Positions 1-8,907 of a stretch of DNA of 64,000 nucleotides are shown here, piece by piece. The notes under the pieces were generated by a model, which saw nothing but the letters and a program-made list of their open reading frames with translations, did not search any database and was not told the origin of the DNA. The translations under genes and the position numbers were made by a program. The stretch covers positions 248,001 through 312,000 of the forward strand of contig CAWATZ010000002.1 in the NCBI GenBank assembly GCA_963784995.1, written 5' to 3'. Each line of letters starts with the position of its first letter. The first letter of the stretch is position 1. Source of the stretch: CAWATZ01 sp963784995 (GTDB lineage Bacteria; Planctomycetota; Planctomycetia; Gemmatales; Gemmataceae).

Positions 1-2
1 CG

Positions 3-305
3 TTTTGGGAGAGAGAGGGCAACGGGCCGACTCCAGCTCCTGATCCAGCTCCAACTCGCGACCCACTGAAGCCAGCCTCGCCGGGGCCCGAAGCAGCTCC
101 ACAGCCTGGCCAACCAGTTAGAGCGATTGGGGTCCGAACCATTCCCTTCAAACCAGTGCTGTGTCACTTGCTGCCTCCTCCCTGGAGACTTCTGGATCGT
201 TCCGCGCACGGGCAGCGGACACCCCTTGCCATGAGCAAAGGGGGCTTGGCGCATCCGCTGAGGACCGCTGACCGTGTCAGAGCTTGCCACCCCATTTCGT
301 GGTGA
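3..305 (+). other. Open frame running in from the left edge, possible 3' end of a gene
   Basis: The frame is open from the window edge to a TGA at 303-305. The first 45 or so residues are rich in Pro and Ala, like the low-complexity tails of planctomycete proteins; the rest has no recognisable motif. It could be the tail of an upstream gene or chance in GC-rich DNA. I see no other likely gene between 1 and 534. Confidence 0.2.
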
Positions 306-534
306 CACATTTCCCTCTACCATTGACAAATGCAATTCGGCCGGTTTTTGGATTGTGAATTCCCAACTTGTTCCAAAGTGTCACAAGTTTCATTCTGTCA
401 ACAACTTCTGCCTCTCATCTCACGCTGCCCTTGCCAGGGCAGTCGGAGCCCCTACCATCGCAGTGCGTGAACCGTCACGCCCCCGCCTTCCTCCCCCAGG
501 AGCTGCCCGTGTCTTCGGACAACCCCCACCATCA

Positions 535-762
535 AGACCAGATCAGCAAGAAACATTCGCTGCCGCGTTTGAGAAGATCAGGCAAGGCACCGCTCCGATC
601 GATTGCGAGCGGGACTTTCTCAAATATGTCTTCACGATCGCCAGGCGGTACGCGCAGGAGTCCTACCGTCGCCACGTCACGACCGAGCAATGCTCCCTGA
701 CACGGCAAGAGACGTTCGATCCCAAGAAGCACGTGGTCCTTGCCATCGGGGAAACAGCGTAG
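535..762 (+). pseudogene. Possible remnant of an ECF sigma factor region 2
   Basis: The last 75 or so residues of this frame look protein-like, unlike the sequence before them. The string FTIARRYAQESYRR resembles the region 2 core of ECF sigma factors, where a Phe/Leu-Thr-Ile-Ala-Arg stretch is followed by a basic Tyr-Arg-Arg. No region 4 follows: the frame stops at 760-762, 58 bases before the next gene. It may be a truncated relic or chance. The call rests on one motif. Confidence 0.25.
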
Positions 763-820
763 CCAAAGGAGGCCGCTTTGGCTACGCTCAGGAAAGACAC
801 CTACCGGGGAGAAGCTCCTG

Positions 821-2026
821 ATGCCCGATGCTTTCTGGACCGCCGCTCGCGCTCAGATGCTCCTCGATCCCACCGTGATCAACCTCAACACCGGCTCCTG
901 GGGCCCCGTGCCGCGACCCGTCTTCGAGCGCGTCACCCAGCTGCGCCAGCGCCTCGCCGAGGAGCCGATGGACTTCTTTCTGCGTGGGGCGCCGCCGCTG
1001 CTGTGGCAGGCCCGGCAGGACCTCGCCGCCTTTGTCGGCGGCCAACCGCACCGGCTGATCTTCACGGCCAACGTCAGCGCCGCCGTCAACATGGTCGCCA
1101 GCGGGCTGCCGCTGGCGTCTCCCGGTGAGGTCCTCCTGAGCGACCACGAATACGGGGCCATGCACTGGTGCTGGGAGCGTGCCGCCCAGCGCCAGGGACT
1201 GACCCTCCGCACGTTCCAGCTCCCCCTCCTCGCTCAATCACCCCAGGAGATCGTTGACGCCGCCGTCGCCGCCATGTCGCCGCGGACCCGGCTGTTCTTC
1301 TTCAGCCACGTGCTGTCGCCGACGGGCCTGGTCCTGCCGGCACGGGAACTGTGTGCCGAGGCCCGCCGCCGCGGCATCCTGACCATGGTGGACGGGGCCC
1401 ACGCTCCGGCCTTCGTGCCGCTCAACCTGGACGAGATCAACGCGGATTTCTACGGGGCCAACTGCCACAAGTGGCTGCTGGCACCGACCGGGGCGGGCTT
1501 CCTCTACCTGGGACCGAACAGCCTGGATCGATTGACTCCGCTCCAGGTCAGCTGGGGCTATCGTCCCGACCCCACCCGCCTGGACGAGCCGGATGAGTTC
1601 GGCTCGACTCTGCGCATCCGCCAGTACGAGTTCGAGGGATCACGCGATCCGTGCCCGTGGGTCGCTGTCTCGGCAGCCATCGACTTCCAGGTCAACCTCG
1701 GTTGGGAGCGCATCCGCGGGCGGATTCGTGAGCTGACACGCCACGTGCAGCACCGGCTGACGGGCCTGTCCGGCCTTCGCCTGGCCACACCGGCACACCC
1801 CGCGATGCACGGAGCGCTGACAGCATTTCGGCTGCCGCCGGGAGTTGACGCCCCGGCGCTGCGGCGCGGCTTGTGGGAGAAGCACCGCATCGAGGTGCCC
1901 ATCTTTGAACGGCCGGAAGGGCCGCTCCTCCGCGTTTCGACGCATTTCTACAACACCGAGGAGGAAATCGATCGCCTGGCCGAGGTGCTGCCAGGACTGC
2001 TGGCCGAGGCGCGGACCGGCAGATGA
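821..2026 (+). CDS. Class V aminotransferase family PLP enzyme (isopenicillin-N epimerase-like)
   Basis: A 401-aa protein of the fold-type I, class V aminotransferase family, which contains cysteine desulfurases, isopenicillin-N epimerase-like proteins and kynureninase-type enzymes. The PLP-binding region is clear: an aspartate in the string MVDGAHAP and, about 30 residues later, the Schiff-base lysine in ANCHKWLLAPTG. The substrate cannot be told from sequence. No cysteine-bearing active-site loop typical of IscS/SufS is evident, which argues against a dedicated desulfurase. The frame extends upstream to 740, but ATG 821 is preferred: it has a GGGGAG ribosome-binding site 8 bases upstream and the added N-terminal residues look non-native. 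The gene appears to stand alone. Confidence 0.85.
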   Translation: MPDAFWTAARAQMLLDPTVINLNTGSWGPVPRPVFERVTQLRQRLAEEPMDFFLRGAPPLLWQARQDLAAFVGGQPHRLIFTANVSAAVNMVASGLPLASPGEVLLSDHEYGAMHWCWERAAQRQGLTLRTFQLPLLAQSPQEIVDAAVAAMSPRTRLFFFSHVLSPTGLVLPARELCAEARRRGILTMVDGAHAPAFVPLNLDEINADFYGANCHKWLLAPTGAGFLYLGPNSLDRLTPLQVSWGYRPDPTRLDEPDEFGSTLRIRQYEFEGSRDPCPWVAVSAAIDFQVNLGWERIRGRIRELTRHVQHRLTGLSGLRLATPAHPAMHGALTAFRLPPGVDAPALRRGLWEKHRIEVPIFERPEGPLLRVSTHFYNTEEEIDRLAEVLPGLLAEARTGR

Positions 2027-2036
2027 GCGGCGGCGC

Positions 2037-2065
2037 TTGCCGGATTGGCGTAAGTCGTTTATCCT
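2037..2065 (+). promoter_or_regulatory. Putative sigma-70 type promoter
   Basis: TTGCCG, a 17-base spacer and TATCCT stand about 40 bases before the ATG of the LRR gene at 2106. Spacing and boxes fit the housekeeping consensus moderately well. Found by eye only. Confidence 0.35.
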
Positions 2066-2105
2066 GAACAAGCGACCCCAATCCGCCGCTCGTGGAGTAT
2101 CCGTC

Positions 2106-3296
2106 ATGGCCCGACGCCGTCAACCCGCTCCCCAGGATGCTCCTCGCCCCGAAGTGCTCGCCTTTCTGCGCGACATCAAGGAACATCCCGAGGACGACAC
2201 GCCACGCCTGGTCTTCGCCGACTGGCTCGAGGAACGTGGCGATCCGCGCGGCGAGTTCGTGCGCTGCCAGTGCCGGCGAGCCCAGCTGGACGCCGACGAT
2301 CCGCAGTTCTGGAGCTTCCAGTCCCGCGAACAGCAGATCCAGGCCCAGCACGGTCCCGATTGGCTCGGCCCGATGTATGGCAAGATCCAGTGCGCTCAGT
2401 ACCGCCGCGGCCTGCTCCAGATCAGCGAAGCGACCGGCGAGTTCCTCACGTCGAAGCTGGCCCGGAGCGAAAACTGGGCCTGGGTCGATGAGCTGGTCCT
2501 GGCCGGCCCCGACATCAGCGACCTGGAACGTCTCGCCCGGCTCGACGCCCTGGAATGGCTCAACGGCTTCAGCCTCAGCGACGCCGCCCTGGGACCGGAT
2601 GCGATCGAGGTCATCGCCAGCTCGCCGCATCTGCCCCGGCTTACGTCCCTCAATCTGTGGAACAACTACGTCGGCCCGGAAGGGGGTGCCATCCTGGCCG
2701 ACTCACCGCTGCTGGAGCGACTGACCTGCCTCAACCTGGGCTTTACCTTTCTCGGACCCGAAGGGGCGACGCTTCTCTTTGCCCGGCCCGAACTGCGCCA
2801 TCTGTCGCGACTCGATCTGAGCAACTGCGACATCTACGATTCCGGCACCCAGGCCCTGGTCCTGGCCAATCATCTCGACCGCCTCACCGAACTGGAGCTG
2901 ACCGGCAACAGCATCAGTCCGCGCGGCGCGGCTGCCCTGGCCCGGTGCGGCCATCTCCGGAACGTCACCGTGCTGTCTCTGTGGCAAAACAGCATCGGGG
3001 ACCGCGGTGTGATTGCCCTGGCCGAGTCGCCACACCTGACCCGGCTGCGCAAGCTCTGCCTGGGCAACAACCGCATCGGCGACGAGGGCGTCGTTGCCCT
3101 GGCCGGCTCCTCAAACGTGAAACAGCTGACCTATCTGGAGATCACGCGCAACCCGCTCACCGACGTGGCCGCCGAGGCCCTGGCCCGCTCGCCGCACCTG
3201 GGCCGGCTGCGCGAGCTGCACCTGCGCGGCAATCAGTTCAGCGAAGCCGGGAAGATCCTGCTGCAGCAGCGCTTTGGTTCCCGGCTGACGGTGTAA
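2106..3296 (+). CDS. TIGR02996-domain protein with leucine-rich repeats
   Basis: A 396-aa cytoplasmic protein. Residues 1-60 match the repeat-companion domain TIGR02996 known from Gemmata, with its signature of a low-complexity start, then FLRDIKEHPEDD, LVFADWLEERGD and a GEFVRCQ string. From about residue 120 to the end there are ribonuclease-inhibitor type leucine-rich repeats of 24-28 residues, with recurring L-x-x-L-x-L and GxxALA-like elements. Such proteins are expanded in Gemmataceae; their role is presumed to be protein-protein interaction and is not known. ATG 2106 starts exactly at the domain boundary, so the longer frame from 1845 is rejected. Confidence 0.85.
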   Translation: MARRRQPAPQDAPRPEVLAFLRDIKEHPEDDTPRLVFADWLEERGDPRGEFVRCQCRRAQLDADDPQFWSFQSREQQIQAQHGPDWLGPMYGKIQCAQYRRGLLQISEATGEFLTSKLARSENWAWVDELVLAGPDISDLERLARLDALEWLNGFSLSDAALGPDAIEVIASSPHLPRLTSLNLWNNYVGPEGGAILADSPLLERLTCLNLGFTFLGPEGATLLFARPELRHLSRLDLSNCDIYDSGTQALVLANHLDRLTELELTGNSISPRGAAALARCGHLRNVTVLSLWQNSIGDRGVIALAESPHLTRLRKLCLGNNRIGDEGVVALAGSSNVKQLTYLEITRNPLTDVAAEALARSPHLGRLRELHLRGNQFSEAGKILLQQRFGSRLTV

Positions 3297-3313
3297 CTTT
3301 TCTCCCCTCTCCC

Positions 3314-3371
3314 CGTGGCCGCAGGCGGCTCGCCTGCTGGCCGGCCAGCAGGCGAGCCGCCTGCGGCCACG
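3314..3371. repeat. 58-bp perfect palindrome, likely terminator or intergenic repeat
   Basis: Two 27-base arms (3314-3340 and 3345-3371) are exact reverse complements around a self-complementary CCGG. It lies just after the stop codon of the LRR gene, inside a CTCCCCTCT/AGAGGGGGAG frame that extends the stem further. No T-run follows. It belongs to the group of long intergenic palindromes seen throughout this window. Confidence 0.85.
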
Positions 3372-3409
3372 CGAAGAGGGGGAGTAAGACTTGAAAGGAG
3401 TATCTTGCC

Positions 3410-4582
3410 ATGCCGCAGACCATTTTTCCCATCAACCTGAAGAAGCCGATGTCGGAGCAGGCCCTGGTCGGCCACAACCGCTGGCACCCGGACATCCCTC
3501 CGGTGGCCTCCGTCAATCCCGGAGCTGTCTTTCGCATTGAATGCAAGGACTGGACCGACGGGCAGATCAAGAACAACGACAGTCCCGACGACGTCCGTGA
3601 CATCGACCTGTCGATCGTCCACGTGCTGAGCGGGCCCATCGAGGTCAAGGGTGCCAAACCGGGCGACATCCTGGTGGTGGACATCCTCGACATCGGCTGC
3701 CTGCCCGGCGACGAGTGGGGCTTCACCGGCATCTTCTCTCGGAACAACGGCGGCGGCTTCCTCACCGACCATTACCCGGATGCGGCCAAGGCCATCTGGG
3801 ACCTCAACGGCATCTTTGCCACGTCGCGCCACATTCCCGGAGTGCGCTTTGCCGGCCTGACCCATCCGGGCCTGATCGGCTGTGCCCCGTCGCACGACCT
3901 GCTGGCCCGGTGGAACCGCCGCGAGGCGGAGCTGGTGGCCAGCAATCCCAATCGCGTGCCGCCCCTGGCCAACCTGCCAAACCCCAAGAACGCTATCCTC
4001 GGCTCCCTCAAATCTGCTGCCTTCGACCGCGTTGCCCAGGAGGCCGCCCGGACCGTGCCGCCCCGCGAACACGGCGGCAACTGCGACATCAAGAACCTGT
4101 CGCGCGGCTCGCGCATTTACTTCCCGGTCTACGTCGATGGAGCCAGGCTGTCGATGGGAGACATTCATTTTTCCCAGGGCGACGGCGAGATCTCCTTCTG
4201 CGGCGCCATCGAGATGTCCGGATTCATCGACCTGCACGTGGACCTCATCAAGGGGGGTGTGGCGAAATACCATCTCACCAACCCGATCTTCAAGCCGGGG
4301 CCAGTCGAGCCGCGCCATTCGGAGTACCTTGTCTTCGAGGGGATTTCGGTGGATGAACAGGGCAAGCAGCATTACCTCGATGCCCACGTGGCCTACAAGC
4401 GGGCGTGCCTCAACGCGATCGAGTATCTCAAGGGCTTCGGCTTCACCGGCGAACAGGCGTACTTGCTCCTGAGCTGCTGCCCGTGCGAGGGGCGCATCAG
4501 CGGCATCGTGGACATTCCCAACGCCTGCTGTACGCTGGCGCTGCCGCTGTCGATCTTTGAGAAGAGCATTCTGCCGGTTTGA
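3410..4582 (+). CDS. fmdA: Acetamidase/formamidase family protein
   Basis: A 390-aa protein of the FmdA/AmdA acetamidase-formamidase family. These enzymes hydrolyse formamide or acetamide to ammonia plus the acid, scavenging nitrogen in the cytoplasm. Family features visible include FRIECKDWTDGQ near the start, the segment DILDIGCLPGDEWG, NNGGGFLTDHYP, and the central PGVRFAGLTHPGLIG. Length matches formamidases of about 400 aa. A GAAAGGAG ribosome-binding site precedes the ATG. No amide transporter or urea-cycle gene is adjacent. Formamide is the more likely substrate because overall similarity is to FmdA, but this is inference. Confidence 0.92.
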   Translation: MPQTIFPINLKKPMSEQALVGHNRWHPDIPPVASVNPGAVFRIECKDWTDGQIKNNDSPDDVRDIDLSIVHVLSGPIEVKGAKPGDILVVDILDIGCLPGDEWGFTGIFSRNNGGGFLTDHYPDAAKAIWDLNGIFATSRHIPGVRFAGLTHPGLIGCAPSHDLLARWNRREAELVASNPNRVPPLANLPNPKNAILGSLKSAAFDRVAQEAARTVPPREHGGNCDIKNLSRGSRIYFPVYVDGARLSMGDIHFSQGDGEISFCGAIEMSGFIDLHVDLIKGGVAKYHLTNPIFKPGPVEPRHSEYLVFEGISVDEQGKQHYLDAHVAYKRACLNAIEYLKGFGFTGEQAYLLLSCCPCEGRISGIVDIPNACCTLALPLSIFEKSILPV

Positions 4583-4612
4583 CGGGCTCGAAGCCAACCC
4601 TCCCCCCAGCGC

Positions 4613-4631
4613 CCTCCCCGAAGCGGGGAGG
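4613..4631 (+). terminator. Short GC hairpin after the formamidase gene
   Basis: Arms CCTCCCCG and CGGGGAGG flank a 3-base loop, 30 bases after the stop codon. There is no T-run. A very similar hairpin core recurs at about 30803-30822. Confidence 0.45.
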
Positions 4632-4723
4632 AGGAGTAAGACAGCAGATAGGTTACATTGCGCCCCTGCACACACAACCGGAGTACCCTCTGGCTCCTCC
4701 CTGCTCCGGCTGAGGGTAGGACA

Positions 4724-4816
4724 ATTTGGAGTGCGGCAGTCGCTTTGCTGCCGGATCGCCCGGGCGGGGTAACCCCGTGGGCGACCCGGCAGCAAAGCGA
4801 CTGCCGCACTCCAAAT
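4724..4816. repeat. Long palindrome with 31-bp perfect arms
   Basis: Arms 4724-4754 and 4786-4816 are exact reverse complements, and the 31-base centre folds further (GGGG-TAA-CCCC and TCGCCC/GGGCGA pairings). It occupies the 404-base gap between the formamidase and queE genes; apart from it and the hairpin at 4613-4631 I see no gene or other element there. Confidence 0.85.
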
Positions 4817-4986
4817 CGGGCCAAAGGCGAACTCAGAGGCCATTCCACCGAACCCGCCGGCAGGGTTGCAGCGGCCTTTCTTCAAACAGGCCTCTTTGTG
4901 TCGAGGTGGCCTTGCGGGATGGTGCGCATGGCCGCTATCAATACCAAAGTGATTGCTCTTGGCTGGTTTGTGGAGATGGACAAGGC

Positions 4987-5625
4987 ATGGGCTACGTGGT
5001 CAAGGAGATCTTCTACACCCTTCAGGGGGAAGGGGCCAACACGGGCCGCCCCGCGGTGTTCTGCCGTTTTAGCGGCTGCAACCTGTGGTCGGGCCGCGAG
5101 GAAGATCGCGCGACCGCTGTTTGCTCCTTTTGCGATACCGATTTCCTGGGAACCAACGGCCCCGGCGGCGGCCGCTTCGCCAGCTCCCGAGACCTGGTCC
5201 GCGCGATCGCCAGCTGCTGGCCGGCGACAACGTCTCTGGGCCGCCCATTCGTTGTCTTCACCGGAGGCGAGCCGCTTCTCCAGCTGGATGAGGCGGTGCT
5301 GACGGCCCTGCAAGGGCTCGGCTTCGAGACGGCCGTGGAAACGAATGGCACCCGGCTGCCGCCTCCAGGACTGGACTGGATCTGCGTCAGCCCCAAGGCG
5401 GGCGCCGACCTGGTGCTGCGGCGAGGCCACGAATTGAAGCTGGTCTATCCCCAGCCGGGAGCGGAGCCGGAACGGTTCGAGGGGCTGGATTTCCGGTACT
5501 TCTTCCTCCAGCCGATGGACGGACCGGACCGGGAACGCAACACCCAGTTGGCACTGCGTTACTGCCTGGAACATCCCCAGTGGCGGCTAGGGCTCCAGAC
5601 GCACAAGATCCTGGGGATTCCGTGA
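4987..5625 (+). CDS. queE: 7-carboxy-7-deazaguanine synthase (QueE)
   Basis: A 212-aa radical-SAM enzyme that converts 6-carboxy-tetrahydropterin to 7-carboxy-7-deazaguanine, the ring-contraction step of queuosine and 7-deazaguanine synthesis. The N-terminus shows the family start VKEIFYTLQGEGANTG, followed by FCRFSGCNLW. The iron-sulfur cluster motif is the extended C-x14-C-x2-C form known from some QueE proteins, ending in CSFCDTDF, instead of the usual C-x3-C-x2-C. TGGEPLLQ is the radical-SAM GGE motif. Length is normal. ATG 4987 precedes the family start directly; no other queuosine genes are in the window. Confidence 0.93.
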   Translation: MGYVVKEIFYTLQGEGANTGRPAVFCRFSGCNLWSGREEDRATAVCSFCDTDFLGTNGPGGGRFASSRDLVRAIASCWPATTSLGRPFVVFTGGEPLLQLDEAVLTALQGLGFETAVETNGTRLPPPGLDWICVSPKAGADLVLRRGHELKLVYPQPGAEPERFEGLDFRYFFLQPMDGPDRERNTQLALRYCLEHPQWRLGLQTHKILGIP

Positions 5626-5653
5626 CCGAGCCGATTGCGGAACTCCACGTCTG

Positions 5654-6059
5654 TCACTTCAGGTATGCGGTCAAGGATAGCCAGCCGCCGGCCGTACAAA
5701 CCCTGTACTGTACTGCTCTGCTATCCCTGCATCCACGACAGAGCCACTGCGAAACGTGCACATCGAATCCCTCCTTACCCCAGGCGTAATACCAGATTCC
5801 GCGTCGTTCGCCCCGGCGAATGCCTGACGCTCTTGGGATGTCCGATCCGCCGAAGAACCTCACGCGGACTTGCCCCACGAGCATCTACGTTCAAGCTGCG
5901 GCCAATTCCGCTTCCGTGGGTGCGGAGCGATGGACGTGACAGTTCAGGCATTGGCTTTGAGAACTCCACCCGACTGCTAACCGCAATCCGATCCGGTCCC
6001 GCGAACCCCGAATGGCCAACGCTGACAAGCACCAGCAACGCCACCATGCTTCGTTTCAT
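5654..6059 (-). pseudogene. Small exported protein, apparently frameshifted
   Basis: From ATG 6059 a GGGAGGGG ribosome-binding site and a signal peptide (MKRSMVALLVLVSVGHSG) lead into a frame ending in SPREVLRRIGHPKSV. That frame soon stops at 5775, but a neighbouring frame takes up a coherent continuation (RRGERRGIWYYAWGKEGFDV) and runs to a stop at 5654. The join would be near 5820-5835. The pattern of a short pass on G-x-P followed by an aromatic strand recalls small periplasmic SmpA-like proteins, but this is a guess. Either one base is wrong in the sequence or the gene is broken. Confidence 0.5.
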
Positions 6060-6138
6060 GATCCCCTCCCGGTTTTCACCAGACAAGGTGAGCAATCGTA
6101 AGCAGGCTGGAGAGAAGAGTCAAGATCAGCCAACCGGG

Positions 6139-7614
6139 TCACTTCGCCAGCAACCCCACGCTAATCCGATACTCCGCCTTGACCTTCTCCACGCCGCGGT
6201 GCTGGTCCAGCTGGCTCCAGGCGTCGGCCACCTTGCTCAGCATCTCCTGAGCATTAGCATCCTTGCCCTCGGTGACGGCCTCGCGCACCCCTTGCATCAG
6301 CAAGCGGCGATGCTCCCGGCTGGTCGGAGTCCGCAGACACAGCACCGGGTTCTTCAGACCTCGATGCAGCAGCGTGTGCCGCAGCGACTCCTTCAGCGCG
6401 GTCGTGCGGGCCTGGTCGAGGTCGAAGGCGTCCCAGCGGCAGCGTTCCTCCAGCTGCTCCTGCCGGATGACTCCGCCCGCCGAGCGGCTCCCCGGAGAAA
6501 CGTCCAGCACGATCTGATCGGAGGTGACCCGACTGGCGAGGTCGCCGAGCAGGTCAAAGGCGGCGTCTGGGCTGGCGGCATCGCGCGGCACCACCCCCAG
6601 CCAGGCACCCGTGCCCAGGTACGGCATGAAATTCACCACGCCCTGCGGCAGCGGCTGCATCCTGCCCCGGGTGCCGAAGTAGCCTTCGCCGCCCGGCATC
6701 CGGCAGACACTGAAGCGATCGCGCACCTTGCTGCCCTTCCCCAGCTGATAGCGGGCCACGGCCCAGGTTTCGCTCAGGCACAGCGCCGCCTGACCCTGAG
6801 CGAACGCCTTCACGGGTGATCCCGTCCCCATGGGGCGGTACTTCTGCAAGCGCTGCAGCAGTTGCAGTGCATGGACAAAGCCGGGCGAATCGATGCGCGG
6901 TTTGCCGGTGGCCAGGTCGTAGTGGAAGGAGAACACCTCGTCGCGCTGATTGGCGGCGATCTGTTCATGCTCCAGCACCGCCCGGCAGGCGTAGGCGGCG
7001 GCAATGGCGCTGAACTCGCGGTCCAGCTCCTCGTCGTCGGCCGGCAGTGGCGGCAGACTGGGCCGATCCGGCTTGTGTAATTTCCCGGCCAGCTCCTCGA
7101 AGTCCTGCCAGGTCAGCGGGGGTTTCAGGTTCCGCTCCTGCAAGAGGTCGCTGCGATAGCAGCACACCGGACTGTCGCCGATCACCGGCAAGGCGTACTT
7201 GACCTGGTCCCAGATCAGCAGCCGGTCGCGGTAGAGCGGCAGCAGCCCGGTCCAGCCCAGGGAACTGTCGGCCGAGGTCAGGGGCTCGGGCACCGGCAAG
7301 AGCCGGCCGGCGGCGACCCAGCGCGACAGCTCGCTGGCGGGCAGCAGCCAGACGTCGGCGGGACCGACCTGCTCGGGGCCCTGGACCGGATCGTACTGGA
7401 CCACCTCGACCCGTTTTGCTTGCTGCCGGGCTTTCCAGGCCCGGCTGTGCCTGTCGATCAGCTGCACCAGGTCCGCCCGGGGACAGGCCACGCGAACGAC
7501 CGCTCCCGCGTGCGGTGGCGGCGGTGGTTGCTGCGGCCGGCCCGGAGCGCAGCCAGACAGGTCCAGACACAGGATCAGCAAAACAATGAAGAAGAATTTA
7601 CTTTTGGGTTGCAT
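6139..7614 (-). CDS. Extracellular solute-binding lipoprotein (family 1 type)
   Basis: A 491-aa lipoprotein: the signal peptide ends in a LDLSGC lipobox (Cys about residue 22), followed by a Pro-rich linker. The rest fits ABC-type solute-binding proteins of family 1. It has an N-terminal lobe with VWLLPASELSRWVAAG, a hinge-like stretch with YALPVIGDSPVCCYRSDLL and WQDFEELAGKL, and a C-terminal lobe with a GTGAWLGVVP string. Such proteins deliver sugars or other solutes to an ABC importer. No permease or ATPase lies nearby, so it is an orphan, and its ligand is unknown. A GGGGAAGGG ribosome-binding site supports the start. Confidence 0.75.
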   Translation of the reverse strand: MQPKSKFFFIVLLILCLDLSGCAPGRPQQPPPPPHAGAVVRVACPRADLVQLIDRHSRAWKARQQAKRVEVVQYDPVQGPEQVGPADVWLLPASELSRWVAAGRLLPVPEPLTSADSSLGWTGLLPLYRDRLLIWDQVKYALPVIGDSPVCCYRSDLLQERNLKPPLTWQDFEELAGKLHKPDRPSLPPLPADDEELDREFSAIAAAYACRAVLEHEQIAANQRDEVFSFHYDLATGKPRIDSPGFVHALQLLQRLQKYRPMGTGSPVKAFAQGQAALCLSETWAVARYQLGKGSKVRDRFSVCRMPGGEGYFGTRGRMQPLPQGVVNFMPYLGTGAWLGVVPRDAASPDAAFDLLGDLASRVTSDQIVLDVSPGSRSAGGVIRQEQLEERCRWDAFDLDQARTTALKESLRHTLLHRGLKNPVLCLRTPTSREHRRLLMQGVREAVTEGKDANAQEMLSKVADAWSQLDQHRGVEKVKAEYRISVGLLAK

Positions 7615-7930
7615 CTGCGTACCCTTCCCCCATACAATGCGTTTTGACCACTACCATGTTACCATCGTCCAGGGACCGTCTAACCTTCCTGCGCCCGGGT
7701 CAGGGGTTGTGTTCTAGAGTATAGACATGCAGTGTCCAGCGGCGGACCAATGGTCAGATCCAGGAGGTTTTCATCGCCCAGGCATTGACGTCAACGCCGA
7801 ATGGCACCGGAAGTTCCTGTTCCCCCTCTGCTGCGCTGCACCTGGTGGTTGCCACGGGAACGGCTTCCGATGCGAAGCTGCCTCGGAGTCCCGCTGACAA
7901 TGTCCTGACGAACAATCGCGAGGTTACCTC
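7615..7930. other. Divergent intergenic region without a recognised gene
   Basis: These 316 bases separate two divergently transcribed genes and must hold both promoters. I could not identify convincing promoter boxes or a stable hairpin. Confidence 0.4.
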
Positions 7931-8752
7931 ATGAAACTGAGTTTGGTCGTTCTGGCGGCCGGGAAACAAGAGGGCAAGGTCCTGGAAATCAAGACGCCCA
8001 CGTTTCTCATTGGCCGGGATCCCCAGTGTCAACTTCGGCCAGCCAGCGCGTTGATCAGCAAACGGCACTGCGCTCTGATCATCAAAGATGGCAAGGTGTT
8101 CCTCAAAGATTTCGGCAGCACCAATGGCTCGTCCGTCAATGACGTGCCGGTCAAGACTGCCATCCAGCTGAAGAACGGCGACAAGCTGAAAATTGGCCCG
8201 CTGTTTTTCGAGGTTCGTCTGGAAACCGACGCGGCCGCGGCCCAACCGGCCCCAGCCGCGGTGCAGCCGGCCGCCGCTCAGGCGGCCGCCAAAGCAGCAC
8301 CAGCGGCGGACGCCAAAGTGGCCCCAGCAGCCGCGGCCAAGACAGCGGCGGCGGCGAAAGCCGCTCCAGCAGCTGCGGCCAAAGCAGCCCCAGCAGCCGC
8401 GGCCGCCGCTCCCGCGGCTGGCAAGACGGCCGCCTCGGCCAGCACCCCGCGCCCACCGGAAGATGCCGACCCCAGCCTCGCCGAGCCCAGCATCGATGAC
8501 GACATCGCGGCCATGCTCCTGAACGCGGGAGCCGACGAGACGGTCAGCGATACGCCGTCCGCCAGCGATGACGTGCCCCAGGGCACGACCGTGTTTGACT
8601 TGCCCGTGCCGGGGGCCACTCCGGAGGCAGGTCAGGAAGGCCAGCCGGCCAAGAAGGAAGACAAACCCGCTCCCAAGCCGCCGATGGCCCCCGACACCCG
8701 CTCGGCCGCGGCTGCCATCCTCGACCAGATGCGCAAACGGCCCCGCAGTTGA
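7931..8752 (+). CDS. FHA-domain protein with Ala/Pro-rich tail
   Basis: A 273-aa protein. Residues 1-95 are a forkhead-associated domain, the phosphothreonine-binding module: the FLIGRDPQCQLRP strand, the SKRHCAL loop and FGSTNGSSVND carry the conserved Gly-Arg, Ser-x-x-His and Asn residues. After residue 100 comes a low-complexity Ala/Pro/Lys segment of about 70 residues, then an acidic segment and a short basic C-terminus. It has no signal peptide or membrane segment. It probably docks onto proteins phosphorylated by Ser/Thr kinases such as those encoded elsewhere in this window; a specific partner is not evident. GAGG lies upstream of the ATG. Confidence 0.85.
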   Translation: MKLSLVVLAAGKQEGKVLEIKTPTFLIGRDPQCQLRPASALISKRHCALIIKDGKVFLKDFGSTNGSSVNDVPVKTAIQLKNGDKLKIGPLFFEVRLETDAAAAQPAPAAVQPAAAQAAAKAAPAADAKVAPAAAAKTAAAAKAAPAAAAKAAPAAAAAAPAAGKTAASASTPRPPEDADPSLAEPSIDDDIAAMLLNAGADETVSDTPSASDDVPQGTTVFDLPVPGATPEAGQEGQPAKKEDKPAPKPPMAPDTRSAAAAILDQMRKRPRS

Positions 8753-8767
8753 GCGCTCGATTCCCAA

Positions 8768-8841
8768 AACCCCTCCCGCGTAGGATGGCTCTCCTGAGCC
8801 GTCCAGACGGCTCAGGAGAGCCATCCTACGCGGGAGGGGTT
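8768..8841. repeat. Palindrome with 36-bp perfect arms
   Basis: Arms 8768-8803 and 8806-8841 are exact reverse complements with a 2-base loop. It sits between the FHA and mutY genes and overlaps the longest possible mutY frame. One arm is nearly the same as a solitary copy at 30881-30902, so it is a dispersed sequence and not only a local terminator. Confidence 0.9.
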
Positions 8842-8907
8842 GCTTTCCCCTCTCGGAGCCGATTCCTTGTCCACTTCCGACCTCACTCCCGCCGAGGCCG
8901 TGCGCCC

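Noticed and set aside
5635..6819. A 394-aa plus-strand frame over the start of the solute-binding gene region
   Set aside because: It lies antisense to the solute-binding lipoprotein gene and the small exported gene, which have signal peptides, ribosome-binding sites and family motifs. Its own sequence has no coherent domain.
7754..8824. A 356-aa minus-strand Gly/Arg-rich frame
   Set aside because: It is the complement of the Ala/Pro-rich FHA gene tail and runs through the palindrome.
8749..8907. ATG 8749 or 8785 as the mutY start
   Set aside because: Both lie before or inside the long palindrome, lack a ribosome-binding site and would add palindrome-encoded residues not seen in MutY proteins.
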